Numbered from the stretch's first letter, positions 1 through 8,540 are shown. The stretch: DNA of 52,327 nt from UMGS1649 sp045604405 (GCA_045604405.1 JAZUNZ010000013.1:1-52327), one strand, 5' to 3'. Numbers and translations are program-made. Notes: generated from the sequence alone by a model not told the origin.

Positions 1-140
1 ATACCAAGACCCGTTTAACGGGTAGCGGGTAGTCCAAAGGACGCGCGTGTCGGAATAGCTAAACGCCTTGAGGCGTTGCTAATAACAAGCCTTATAGGCG
101 CATAGTAAAATGCCCCCAGCTAAGCTGGGGGATTATTTAC
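1..140 (+). ncRNA. Structured RNA, probable IS200/IS605 (TnpB) right end / omegaRNA
   Basis: The segment is GC-richer than its surroundings and is a run of short hairpins: CCCGTT/AACGGG near 10-22, GTCC/GGAC near 33-43, ACGCC/GGCGT near 63-77, and a perfect CCCCCAGCT/AGCTGGGGG stem at 113-131 followed by an AT-rich tail. The order of hairpins with a strong C5/G5 stem at the extreme end resembles the 3' end of tnpB-bearing IS200/IS605 elements, where the guide-like omegaRNA and the transposon right end coincide. The tnpB body would lie left of the window and cannot be seen. A different structured RNA or just a strong terminator is possible. Confidence 0.42.
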
Positions 141-153
141 TGGTGCTTGGTAG

Positions 154-336
154 TCAAGTTGCTACCCAAAGTACAATTGCAATTACAACCAGTGCAAGTG
201 CTATACGAAACATCCAAATAATAAATTTTGAGGGAGATGCGCCGTAATGGTTTGCACTTAATAATGCGCCTGTAATAGATAAAATTAACAAAAAGCCACC
301 AACAATAGAAGTGAAGAACTTGAGAAAAGTCATCAT
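154..336 (-). CDS. Small two-helix membrane protein, unknown function
   Basis: This 60-residue protein has two hydrophobic stretches, roughly residues 7-27 and 38-58, separated by a short polar loop containing NHYGASPSK, so it is probably a small hairpin membrane protein. The start is supported by a good ribosome binding site (TAGGAGGATG) 8-9 nt upstream on the minus strand; two ATG codons stand in a row and either could be used. It is transcribed away from ackA, with a 168-nt non-coding gap between them. I do not recognise a family. It is monocistronic, and its 3' end faces the structured RNA at the window edge. Confidence 0.7.
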   Translation of the reverse strand: MMTFLKFFTSIVGGFLLILSITGALLSANHYGASPSKFIIWMFRIALALVVIAIVLWVAT

Positions 337-449
337 TGTTGTTTACATCCTCCTAACAGATATTAATATGTTAATCAAAATATTTTACATAACAATTATA
401 ACATTTGGGTTGCTGCGCGTCAAGGGAAATTAAATATCATATTATAGCC

Positions 450-477
450 TTGAAAAAATACTTGTTTGTGATATAAT
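450..477 (+). promoter_or_regulatory. Sigma-A promoter of the ackA pair
   Basis: TTGAAA at 450-455 and TATAAT at 472-477 with a 16-nt spacer, 28 nt upstream of the first ackA start. It probably drives the two ackA genes and the downstream pyrophosphorylase genes. Confidence 0.65.
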
Positions 478-504
478 ATTTAAAAATTGAAGGGAGAATA
501 ATTT

Positions 505-1686
505 ATGAAAATATTAGTATTAAATTGCGGTAGCTCATCACTTAAATACCAACTAATAAATATGGACAATGATGAAGTTATAGCAAAAGGTAATTATGAA
601 AGAATTGGAATGGAGGGCTCTTTTTTAACTCACAAATTTGGTGATGAAAAAAAGGTTTATGAGAACGAAGTAAAAAATCATGAAGAAGCAATAGCTTTTA
701 CAATGAACAAATTCGTTGAGCCAGGTATTGCTGTTATATCTAGCCTAGATGAAATAGATGGAATAGGACATAGAATAGTTCATGGTGGTGAAAAGTTTAC
801 TTCTTCTGCCGTAATAACAGATGAAGTTGTAGAAGGAATTAAAGATGCAATAAAATTTGCACCTCTACATAATCCTGCACATATACAAGGAATAGAGGCA
901 TGTATGAAGGAATTGCCTGGTAAGACAAATGTTGCTGTTTTTGATACAGCATTTCACCAAACAATGCCAAAGGAGCACTACATGTTTCCAATACCATATA
1001 AATATTATGAAAAATATGGTGTAAGAAAATATGGTGCACATGGCACATCACATAAGTACGTTACAGAAAGAATGGCTGAAATACTTAATAGACAAGATCT
1101 AAAGATAGTAAGCTGTCACATAGGCCAAGGAGCTAGTATATCTGCAGTTCAAAATGGTGTATGTATAGATACAAGTATGGGTCTAACACCACTTGGAGGA
1201 ATTCCTATGGGGTCTAGATCTGGTGATTTAGATCCATCTGTTGTAACATATATAATGGAAAAAGAAAATATTTCTCCTAAGGAAATGGAAAGTATTCTAA
1301 ACAAAAAATCTGGTTTGTTAGGTATGTCATGCATATCTGCAGATAATAGAGATATTGAAGCTGCTATAGCAGAAGGCGATGAAAAAGCAAAGCTTGCTTT
1401 TGAACATTATGCATATAAAATAGCAGGATACATTGCAAAATATGCAGCAGCTATGAATGGTGCAGACGTTATAATATTTACAGCAGGTGTTGGAGAAAGA
1501 GGAATAGCTGAAAGAAAAGCGATTTGTAAATACTTAGGCTTTATGGGAGTAGAATTAGATGAAGAACTAAACAACATTAGAGCGGTAGAAAGAGAAATAT
1601 CTAAGCCAAGCTCAAAAGTTAAAGTATGGATAGTTCCAACAAATGAAGAACTTATGATAGCTAAAGAAACTTTAAGATTAATATAG
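505..1686 (+). CDS. ackA: Acetate kinase (first copy)
   Basis: Interconverts acetyl phosphate + ADP and acetate + ATP, the ATP-forming step of acetate fermentation; cytoplasmic. The length of 393 is normal. The N-terminal phosphate-binding NCGSSSLKYQL is present, and the residues aligning with known active-site positions are visible: N7, R90, H122, D147, H179 (in AHGTSHKYV), R238 (in GSRSGDLDP) and the C-terminal NEE glutamate. The start has a GGGAG ribosome binding site. A second acetate kinase follows after 10 nt and no phosphotransacetylase gene is in the window, so acetyl phosphate must be supplied from elsewhere. Function is confident; specific physiology is inferred. Confidence 0.95.
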   Translation: MKILVLNCGSSSLKYQLINMDNDEVIAKGNYERIGMEGSFLTHKFGDEKKVYENEVKNHEEAIAFTMNKFVEPGIAVISSLDEIDGIGHRIVHGGEKFTSSAVITDEVVEGIKDAIKFAPLHNPAHIQGIEACMKELPGKTNVAVFDTAFHQTMPKEHYMFPIPYKYYEKYGVRKYGAHGTSHKYVTERMAEILNRQDLKIVSCHIGQGASISAVQNGVCIDTSMGLTPLGGIPMGSRSGDLDPSVVTYIMEKENISPKEMESILNKKSGLLGMSCISADNRDIEAAIAEGDEKAKLAFEHYAYKIAGYIAKYAAAMNGADVIIFTAGVGERGIAERKAICKYLGFMGVELDEELNNIRAVEREISKPSSKVKVWIVPTNEELMIAKETLRLI

Positions 1687-1696
1687 GAGGTAAACA

Positions 1697-2881
1697 GTGA
1701 AGATATTAGTATTAAATTGTGGAAGCTCATCTTTAAAATATCAATTGCTAGATATGGATGAGAAAAAATTGCTTGCAAAAGGTAATTTTGAAAGAATTGG
1801 AGAGAAAGAATCTTTCCTTACACACAAGGTTGGAAATGACAAAACCGTAATACAAACACCAGTGTATACGCATGATGAAGCTCTAGGAGTAATAATTAAG
1901 GAACTTCTAAATCCTAAGTATGGTACAATATCTTCCCTAGATGAAATAGACGGAGTAGGGCACAGAATAGTTCATGGTGGAGAAATATTTAAAGGCTCTG
2001 CGCTTATTAATGATGAGGTTATAGAAAATATAAAAAAATGTGCAGTATTTGCACCTTTGCATAATCCTGCTGCAGTACAAGGAATACTTGCATGTAGAAC
2101 GCTTATGAAGGACGTTCCAATGGTAGCTGTTTTTGATACAGCATTCCATCAAACAATGCCAAAAGAAAACTTTATATATCCAATACCATATGAATACTAT
2201 GAAAAGTATGGTATAAGAAAGTATGGTGCACACGGAACATCACATAAGTACGTTGCGCATGAGGCAGCAAAACTTATGAATAAAGATATATCTGAACTTA
2301 AAATAGTAACTTGTCATTTGGGTCAAGGTGCTAGCATTACTGCAGTAAAAAATGGGAAAAGCATAGATACAAGTATGGGGTTAACACCGCTTGGAGGAAT
2401 ACCTATGGTTACACGTTCTGGAGACTTAGATCCATCTGTTGTAACATATATAATGGAAAAAGAGAACGTATCTGCTAAAGATATGGAAAGCATATTAAAT
2501 AAAAGATCTGGTCTTGCAGCTGTGTGTAAAATGGCGCCAGACTTTAGACACATTGAAGAAATGTCATATGAGAATGAAGAAGCTAATCTTGCAATAAATA
2601 TATTCTGTGAGAAAGTAGCAGAATATATATCTAGATACGCATCTAAGATGTATGGTGTAGATGCAATAGTATTTACTGGTGGTATAGGAGAAAACCAGAT
2701 AAATATACGTAAAAAAGTATGCGAACACCTAGCATTCATGGGCTTAGAATTTGATAATGACAAAAACCAAGTAAAAGGCGAAGCTGTAAAAGTGTCTTGT
2801 GACACATCTAAGATAGCAGCATATGTAATACCTACTGACGAAGAAATGATGATTGCAATAGATACTTTAAATTTAATGTAA
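1697..2881 (+). CDS. ackA: Acetate kinase (second, diverged copy)
   Basis: A tandem paralogue of the preceding gene (394 residues), starting with GTG behind TAGGAGG. The phosphate-binding N-terminus (NCGSSSLKYQL), HGTSH, TRSGD and the C-terminal DEE motif are retained, so catalysis should be possible. The segment after NKRSGL, which is GMSCISADNRDIE in the first copy and typically G(V/I)SG(V/I)SSDxRD in the family, has changed here to AAVCKMAPDFRHIE, and the substrate-side GSRSGD has become VTRSGD. These changes lie close to the active cleft and could reflect a different acyl substrate or a regulatory role. Co-transcribed with copy one. It may simply be a redundant acetate kinase. Confidence 0.88.
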   Translation: MKILVLNCGSSSLKYQLLDMDEKKLLAKGNFERIGEKESFLTHKVGNDKTVIQTPVYTHDEALGVIIKELLNPKYGTISSLDEIDGVGHRIVHGGEIFKGSALINDEVIENIKKCAVFAPLHNPAAVQGILACRTLMKDVPMVAVFDTAFHQTMPKENFIYPIPYEYYEKYGIRKYGAHGTSHKYVAHEAAKLMNKDISELKIVTCHLGQGASITAVKNGKSIDTSMGLTPLGGIPMVTRSGDLDPSVVTYIMEKENVSAKDMESILNKRSGLAAVCKMAPDFRHIEEMSYENEEANLAINIFCEKVAEYISRYASKMYGVDAIVFTGGIGENQINIRKKVCEHLAFMGLEFDNDKNQVKGEAVKVSCDTSKIAAYVIPTDEEMMIAIDTLNLM

Positions 2882-2892
2882 GGGGAAAATAT

Positions 2893-4132
2893 ATGGACGA
2901 AATAAAAATAAGAGAAACTCTAAAAAAATATGATCAAGAACATTTGCTTAAATTTTATGATAAGTTAGATGATGCATCCAAAAAAAGATTGTTAGCGCAA
3001 ATAGCAAGTATAGATTTTGAGAAAATTAAATCTGCAAATGAGTGTGGCGTAGAAGGAACAATTCAATGTGAAATAGAACCAATAAAAAGTGTAAAAAAAG
3101 CAGCTTTAAGTTCTAATGAAGCTAAAAGGCTAGGTGAGATTGGAAAACAAATAATACAAAGCGGAAAATATGCTGTTGTAACAATGGCTGGAGGACAAGG
3201 AACTAGACTTGGACATAATGGCCCAAAAGGTACATTTAAACTTCAGTTAAAAGACAAAGAAAGATATATATTTGAAATATTGATAGACACACTAAAAAGA
3301 GCACATGCTAAATATGATGTATATATACCATGGTATATAATGACAAGTGAAGCAAATAATGATGAGACTATAGCTTTTTTTGAGGAAAACAATTATTTTG
3401 GCTATCCTAAAGAAAAAGTCAACTTTTTTAAACAAGGTGAATTGCCAATAACAGATTTTGATGGAAAAATATTATTAGAAGAAAAAGATAAAGTACTTAT
3501 GGCTGCGGATGGAAATGGCGGAATCTTTAACGCTATGGGAAAAATGGGCGTTATAGACGAAATGAAAGCCTTACGGAATAGAATGGGTTATAATTACAGG
3601 AGTAGACAATATAATAGTAAATCTTGTAGATGATGTTTTTATAGGGCTTACTAGTGAGGAAAACAAATTAAACGGAGTTAAGTCTGTAATAAAATCATCT
3701 CCTGAAGAACGTATTGGAGTATTCTGTAAGAAAAATGGAAGACCATGGGTAATAGAATATACTGAACTTGATGACGAAATGAGATATGCTTTAAATGAAG
3801 ATGGAGAATACAAATATGCAGAAGGAAACTTTATGAATCATTTGTTAAACATTAAGATTCTAGAAAAAATTAATAATTGTTCAATGCCGATACACAAAGC
3901 AATAAAGAAACAAACATATTTAGATGATATGGGAAATAAAGTTACTTCATATAAACCAGATACAATAAAGTATGAGGCGTTTATTTTCGATTATTTCAAA
4001 ATGGTAGACGACGTAACAATATTTAGAGTAAATCGTAACGATGAATTTGCGCCTGTGAAAAATAAAGAGGGAATAGATAGTCCTGAAACTGCTACTAAAT
4101 TATATAATGACTTACACTTTAAGGAGGATTAG
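2893..4132 (+). pseudogene. UDP-sugar pyrophosphorylase (UDPGP family), frameshifted first copy
   Basis: The frame from 2893 encodes an N-terminal half with the nucleotide-binding MAGGQGTRLGHNGPKG loop, then runs out of alignment after codon 226 and stops at 3633. Skipping one T at 3571 restores a frame that continues as YGIEWVIITGVDN and runs to 4132 (second-half start-like ATG at 3779 is internal). The restored protein would match the intact neighbour at 4136-5368 over its full length. So this is a one-base insertion in the middle of a UAP1/AGX-like UTP:sugar-1-phosphate uridylyltransferase. It could be a true pseudogene or a base-calling error; no slippery heptamer is seen at the site, which argues against programmed frameshifting. 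Confidence 0.85.
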
Positions 4133-4135
4133 TAT

Positions 4136-5368
4136 ATGAATTTAGAAAAAGTGAAAGAAAAATTGGCAAAATATTCTCAAGACCATTTGCTAGCGTTTTA
4201 TGATGAGTTATCAACTAACGAGCAACAAGCATTATTAAATCAAATCTCTAATATAGATATGGATTTAGTATCTAAATTATATAACGAAAAAGATAATATA
4301 GGAAGTGCAGATGATGTTATCTGCCCTATAGCATATGTAGACAAGTTAAAATTATCTCAAGAAGAAGTTTTAAGATACACAGAAATTGGGGATAAAATAA
4401 TTGCTAGTGGTAAATTTGCATTTGCAACTTTAGCGGGCGGCCAAGGAACTAGGCTTGGACATAATGGACCAAAGGGAACATTTAAATTAGATGTAAATCC
4501 TGAAATGTCACTGTTCGAAATCATGTGTAATAATTTAAGAAGAGCATATGCAAAATATAACGTATACATACCATGGTATATAATGACAAGTAGAGAAAAT
4601 AATGATAGCACAATAGAGTTTTTTGAAGCAAATAATTATTTTGGTTATCCAAAGGAAAAGGTAACGTTCTTTAAACAAGAAGAACTTCCTATGATAGCAA
4701 CAGATGGAAAAATGCTTCTTGAAAGTAAAGCAAAAGTAAAAGAAGCAGCAGATGGACATGGTGGAATATTTGAAGCAATGTATAAAAATAACGTTATTGA
4801 GGACATGGACAAACAAAACATTAAATGGATTTTTATAGGTGGAATAGACAACGTGCTACTAAAAATGGTTGATCCTTTATTTATTGGTATGGCAGAACAA
4901 AGAGGTGTAAAACTTGCGTCTAAGTCTATAGTAAAAGTAAATCCAGAGGAAAAGGTAGGAGTGTTTTGCAAACGTAATGGCAAACCAAGCGTTGTGGAAT
5001 ATACAGAAATAACAACAGACATGGCAAGTTTGCGTGATGATGATGGAGAGCTTCTATATGGTGAATCACATATACTTTGCAACCTATTTAGCATTGAAGC
5101 ATTAAAGTTAATAGGAAATGAAAAGTTGCCTTATCATACGGCATTTAAAAAGAGTTCTTATGTAGATAATAATGGAGATATTGTAGAACCAGACGCACCT
5201 AATGCATATAAATTTGAGACATTCATATTTGATGCATTTAGTAAATTCGATGACATGTTAATATTTAGGTCTTTAAGAGAAGAAGAATTTGCTCCAATAA
5301 AGAATAAAGATGGAGTAGACAGTCCTGAAACAGCAAAAGCACTGTATTTAAATTATTGGAATAAGTAA
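4136..5368 (+). CDS. UDP-N-acetylglucosamine/UDP-sugar pyrophosphorylase, UDPGP type 1
   Basis: Predicted to make a UDP-sugar from UTP and a sugar-1-phosphate (GlcNAc-1-P, GalNAc-1-P or hexose-1-P) for envelope polysaccharides. The signature LAGGQGTRLGHNGPKGTF lies at about residues 99-116, and FIGGIDNVL and FAPIKNKDGVDSPETA match the mid and C-terminal conserved blocks of the eukaryotic-type UDPGP family (PF01704), which is distinct from bacterial GlmU and GalU. Length 410 is typical of the family. A GGAGG site lies just before the ATG, and the gene starts 3 nt after its frameshifted paralogue. Exact sugar specificity cannot be read from the sequence. Confidence 0.85.
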   Translation: MNLEKVKEKLAKYSQDHLLAFYDELSTNEQQALLNQISNIDMDLVSKLYNEKDNIGSADDVICPIAYVDKLKLSQEEVLRYTEIGDKIIASGKFAFATLAGGQGTRLGHNGPKGTFKLDVNPEMSLFEIMCNNLRRAYAKYNVYIPWYIMTSRENNDSTIEFFEANNYFGYPKEKVTFFKQEELPMIATDGKMLLESKAKVKEAADGHGGIFEAMYKNNVIEDMDKQNIKWIFIGGIDNVLLKMVDPLFIGMAEQRGVKLASKSIVKVNPEEKVGVFCKRNGKPSVVEYTEITTDMASLRDDDGELLYGESHILCNLFSIEALKLIGNEKLPYHTAFKKSSYVDNNGDIVEPDAPNAYKFETFIFDAFSKFDDMLIFRSLREEEFAPIKNKDGVDSPETAKALYLNYWNK

Positions 5369-5370
5369 TG

Positions 5371-5410
5371 TTAAACAGCATAGCATCTAAGATGTTATGC
5401 TGTTTACTAG
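5371..5410. terminator. Bidirectional hairpin between UDPGP and the minus-strand Cys protein gene
   Basis: AAACAGCATAGCATC (5373-5387) pairs with GATGTTATGCTGTTT (5391-5405) with one G-U pair; A/T-rich flanks. It lies between convergent genes and overlaps the stop codon of the minus-strand gene. Confidence 0.55.
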
Positions 5411-5680
5411 TATTGTCACTATGTGACAAGAACAGTTGTTAGGAATGCGTATTTTAACAGGGATTCCTACAAAAGCTCTTCTAACAAAAAAGATACTACC
5501 ATTATCTAAAGATAAGACAACAGAATTATTACTTACTGCAATTATTTTCAAATAATATGAGCATTGTAGAGGTATAAAATCTGTTAAAGTTGTTATTATC
5601 TTAGTAGTGGACATGTTATTTGTATAGCATTTACTATTACAACAGTCATTGATAGAAATATTAACACTAAATGTATCCAT
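5387..5680 (-). CDS. Small Cys-containing beta-rich protein, unknown
   Basis: A 97-residue protein with a strong ribosome binding site (AGGAGGGATTAA before ATG on the minus strand). The N-terminus carries DCCNSKCYTNN, and the body alternates hydrophobic and polar residues with SNNSVVLSLDNGS, which suggests a small beta-sandwich. It aligns by pattern (Y-L, SNN, NxS, F, G, P, I) with the adjacent gene at 5691-6033, so the two are diverged paralogues. No signal peptide is visible in this copy. Cys-rich small proteins of this kind in spore formers are sometimes spore-coat or surface proteins, but that role is only a guess. Confidence 0.6.
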   Translation of the reverse strand: MDTFSVNISINDCCNSKCYTNNMSTTKIITTLTDFIPLQCSYYLKIIAVSNNSVVLSLDNGSIFFVRRAFVGIPVKIRIPNNCSCHIVTILVNSITS

Positions 5681-5690
5681 TTAATCCCTC

Positions 5691-6033
5691 CTATAAGCCA
5701 CAACAACAGGAGTTGTTACAACAAGTGTTGTTACCACAACAACGCATAGCAGCAAATATTGCAATCCTAAATGTACCGCCATCTATAGGCAAATCAAAAA
5801 CATTTGTTGTGCCATTTTCAACATCAAAGAAAAATAACAAATCAAAAGACGGATTGGCAAACGTTAATCTAATTGTGTTATTACTTGCTCTACTTACAGT
5901 TAATGTATAACCGTTAGAAAGAATAATAGACGTGTTGTTAGATACGTTTGTATATGTATTATCGATATTTACAGGAACTCCGGCTTTGGCAAATACGCTG
6001 TCTAATGCTAATAATAAAACAAATATTATCCAT
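5691..6033 (-). pseudogene. Cys-rich secreted small protein with frameshift at the start codon
   Basis: On the minus strand a frame open from 6032 to the TAG at 5691 encodes a hydrophobic leader ending in ALDSVFAKAG, a Thr/Asn-rich beta-like domain (ILSNGYTLTVSRASNNT), and a Cys-cluster tail reading CCGNNTCCNNSCCCG. That frame has no ATG, GTG or TTG at its front. An ATG at 6033 sits 8 nt after a GGAG ribosome binding site but is one base out of frame; deleting one G of ATGG would give MIIFVLLLLALDSVFA, a good signal peptide. So the gene is either freshly frameshifted or carries a sequencing error. It is a paralogue of the neighbour at 5387-5680. Confidence 0.6.
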
Positions 6034-6112
6034 AATATTCACTCCGTTACAATATATTATTCGGTACAGTTTATCCTGGTTCATAAAAGATAATTTAAAA
6101 GAGTAATAATTG

Positions 6113-6141
6113 TTGACATTAAAATTTAAATTATGTATACT
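6113..6141 (+). promoter_or_regulatory. Consensus sigma-A promoter of pyk
   Basis: TTGACA at 6113-6118 and TATACT at 6136-6141, spacer 17 nt, 34 nt upstream of the pyk start. Confidence 0.8.
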
Positions 6142-6174
6142 TTATGTGTAAAGTAAAAACAAAAGGAGAAAATA

Positions 6175-7647
6175 ATGAGAAAAACAAAAATAGTTGCAAC
6201 AATAGGACCTAGTTCAGAAAGTGAAGAAATGTTAGAAAAACTAATAAACGCAGGATTAAATGTAGCAAGATTTAACATGTCACATGGCTCTTATGATGAG
6301 CATCAAAACAAGATAAATAAAGTAAAAAAATTAAATGAAAAACTTGGGACTAATGTTGGTCTTATGTTAGATACAAAAGGACCAGAAATTAGACTTGGAG
6401 ATTTTGAAAATGATAAAGCCTTACTAATTCAAGGTAAACAATTTGTCCTTACAACTGATGTTGTGCTTGGAACAGACGAAAGTGCAACTATAACATATAA
6501 ACAAATAGCTAAAGATGTAAAGCCTGGCACAATAATTCTTTTAGACGATGGACTTATAGAGCTTGAGGTCCAAAAGGTAAAGAAAAATGAAGTAATATGT
6601 ATTATAAAAAATACAGGTACTATTAAATCTAAAAAAGGTGTAAATATTCCTGGCATTAAATTATCTTTACCAGCATTAACAGATAGAGATAAAGCAGATA
6701 TTAAGTTCGGTGTTGAAAATGATGTAGACTTCATAGCAGCATCATTTGTAAGAAAGGCTCAGGATATAATAGAATTAAGACAATATTTAGATAGCATTGA
6801 TGGAACAAGAACTAAGATTATAGCAAAAATTGAAAATGAAGAAGGCATACAAAATCTTGATGAAATATTAGACTTGGTTGACGGTATAATGGTAGCAAGA
6901 GGAGATATGGGAGTAGAAGTAAATATAGAATTACTTCCATCTATACAAAAGATGATGATAAAAAAAGCCATTACTCAAGGCAAAATTGTAATAACAGCAA
7001 CACAAATGTTAGAATCTATGGTAACTAACCCTAGACCAACAAGAGCTGAAGTTTCTGACGTTGCTAATGCTATATATGATGGAACAGGTGCAATAATGCT
7101 TTCTGGAGAGTCTGCCTCAGGCCAGTATCCAGAAGAATGTGTTAAGATGATGAACAACATTGCAACAAGCACAGAACAAAATATAGATTATTGGAATAGA
7201 TTTAAGAAGCGTAATGTTGACAAGATGGGAGCATATGTTGAAAAACAAGAGCAAGATACAATAGATACAAACACATTTAGAAGACAAATCAATTTTGCTG
7301 TGTGCAGTAGTGCGCTATTTACAGAAGCTAAAGCTATAATTTCAATATCTGAAAAGGGAAAAACGCCGGCAGTGCTTTCTGGTTATAGACCATCTTGCCC
7401 TATATATGTATTTACAGCCAATGAAAAGACATATAAACAATTGTCTCTTGAATGGGGAGTAAATGCTTTGTATTTCCCAAACGTGTATAAGTTTGAAGAA
7501 ATATTAAAAATGGGTGTAGATAAACTAATAGAACAAGGGCTTCTAGAGCGTGGAGATATTGTAATTCTAGGCGGCGGAACATCTAATGACCACATATCTG
7601 AAAATTATTTATCTACTCAAGCGATGGGAGCTGTAATTAGAATATAA
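6175..7647 (+). CDS. pyk: Pyruvate kinase
   Basis: Catalyses phosphoenolpyruvate + ADP to pyruvate + ATP, the last step of glycolysis; cytoplasmic tetramer in the family. The N-terminus MRKTKIVATIGPSS, the catalytic-lysine block IIAKIENEEG, the Mg-binding MVARGDMGVE and the ATQMLESM motif are all present. At 490 residues it has the usual A, B and C domains but lacks the extra C-terminal PEP-utilizing-like domain seen in Bacillus Pyk. A good AAAGGAG site and a near-perfect promoter support this start. It appears monocistronic. Confidence 0.97.
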   Translation: MRKTKIVATIGPSSESEEMLEKLINAGLNVARFNMSHGSYDEHQNKINKVKKLNEKLGTNVGLMLDTKGPEIRLGDFENDKALLIQGKQFVLTTDVVLGTDESATITYKQIAKDVKPGTIILLDDGLIELEVQKVKKNEVICIIKNTGTIKSKKGVNIPGIKLSLPALTDRDKADIKFGVENDVDFIAASFVRKAQDIIELRQYLDSIDGTRTKIIAKIENEEGIQNLDEILDLVDGIMVARGDMGVEVNIELLPSIQKMMIKKAITQGKIVITATQMLESMVTNPRPTRAEVSDVANAIYDGTGAIMLSGESASGQYPEECVKMMNNIATSTEQNIDYWNRFKKRNVDKMGAYVEKQEQDTIDTNTFRRQINFAVCSSALFTEAKAIISISEKGKTPAVLSGYRPSCPIYVFTANEKTYKQLSLEWGVNALYFPNVYKFEEILKMGVDKLIEQGLLERGDIVILGGGTSNDHISENYLSTQAMGAVIRI

Positions 7648-7740
7648 TAAAATTTAGCTCAAAAACTTGCAAATATATGAAAAATATGTTAATATAATAT
7701 ATGTAAAATTTAGACTAGATTTAAGAGGAGGGAACATAAA

Positions 7741-7926
7741 ATGGCAAAATGTGAAGTATGCGCTAAAGAAGTTGTTTTTGGAAATAACGTAAGTCACTCA
7801 AACAGAAAGACTTCAAGAACATATAAACCAAACGTACAATCTGTAAAAGTAAAAGAAAATGGTACAACTAAAACAATGAATGTTTGTACTAGATGTTTAA
7901 AATCAGGAAAAGTAGAAAGAGCGTAA
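7741..7926 (+). CDS. rpmB: 50S ribosomal protein L28
   Basis: A component of the large ribosomal subunit. The 61-residue protein has MAKCEVCAKEVVFGNNVSHS at the N-terminus and CTRCLKSGKVERA at the C-terminus. The two CxxC pairs (residues 4/7 and near 50/53) are the zinc-binding type of L28 found in many Firmicutes. A GAGGAGGG ribosome binding site lies just upstream. Upstream, TTGCAA (7667) with TAATAT or TATAAT (7690-7698) is a possible promoter. A rho-independent terminator follows, so the gene is likely transcribed alone. Confidence 0.95.
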   Translation: MAKCEVCAKEVVFGNNVSHSNRKTSRTYKPNVQSVKVKENGTTKTMNVCTRCLKSGKVERA

Positions 7927-7941
7927 TAATTAAGTATGAAG

Positions 7942-7969
7942 CAGTATAGAATTAACTATGCTGTTTTTC
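7942..7969 (+). terminator. Rho-independent terminator of rpmB
   Basis: CAGTATAG (7942-7949) pairs with CTATGCTG (7956-7963) with one G-U pair, followed by TTTTTCTT. Confidence 0.65.
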
Positions 7970-8039
7970 TTAATCAGCCAACAAACACACAGTGATATAT
8001 AATATAACCAAAGGCGTTATACGCTGTAGGAGGTAAATT

Positions 8040-8531
8040 ATGACAGATGAAGAATTTATTAAACTTGCATATAAAATGTGCAGAGTTCAAGATGTATCAC
8101 AAGCATTTATAGACTATCCACCAGAGGATGAGTGGCATAAAGGAAAAATAGAGAATGTATTCTATGAAGAAAATATAGAATATGGTCCTTATGGTATTGG
8201 AGATATCGTATTTGTAAAAAAATATAAATATTCTAGTGGTAAAGAGGGATTTGATCATTTCTTTGTAATTATATCTCAAGATAACATGGCTGTACCTATT
8301 GAATCTTTTGGATTTCTAATTTCCTCTAAACTAGAAAAATTAAAATATAAATCAAATATATTGTTAAAGAAAGACGAACAAAATGGTTTGGATAAAGATA
8401 GCATAGTTAAAATAGATGTAATATATAAAATAGCTAATGACCAAATATTATTTAAAATTGGAAAAATGGATTTAGAAAAAATAGAAGATTATAAAAACGA
8501 ATATTTAAAAAATGTAGAAGGTAGCATTTAG
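8040..8531 (+). CDS. PemK/MazF-like protein with N-terminal extension
   Basis: A 163-residue protein. From about residue 53 the sequence GDIVFVKKYKYSSGKEG followed by HFFVIIS resembles the start of the PemK/MazF SH3-like barrel (GDIVxVxF...R/PxVVIS). The later block LKKDEQNGLDKDSIVKID matches the typical second half (L...GLxxxSxVxxxxi). The first ~50 residues are not part of that fold. No antitoxin gene is adjacent. If active it would be an mRNA endoribonuclease, but the arginine and aspartate/serine residues of MazF active sites are not obvious here, so a non-toxic relative is possible. Ribosome binding site TAGGAGG fits the start. Confidence 0.6.
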   Translation: MTDEEFIKLAYKMCRVQDVSQAFIDYPPEDEWHKGKIENVFYEENIEYGPYGIGDIVFVKKYKYSSGKEGFDHFFVIISQDNMAVPIESFGFLISSKLEKLKYKSNILLKKDEQNGLDKDSIVKIDVIYKIANDQILFKIGKMDLEKIEDYKNEYLKNVEGSI

Positions 8532-8540
8532 CTACCTTTT
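8518..8540 (+). terminator. Terminator overlapping the stop of the MazF-like gene
   Basis: AAGGTAGC (8518-8525) pairs perfectly with GCTACCTT (8531-8538), followed by TT; the stop codon TAG lies in the loop and first stem base. Confidence 0.65.

Noticed and set aside
3560..3640. Programmed frameshift in the first UDPGP gene
   Set aside because: No slippery sequence, internal ribosome binding site-like stimulator or evident pseudoknot at 3571; an intact paralogue follows, so a mutation or sequence error is more likely.
5671..5910. A 79-codon plus-strand ORF rich in Gln and Leu
   Set aside because: It lies opposite the clean minus-strand frame of the Cys-rich secreted protein, and its Gln-rich start is the antisense of that protein's Cys/Asn tail. 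No ribosome binding site.
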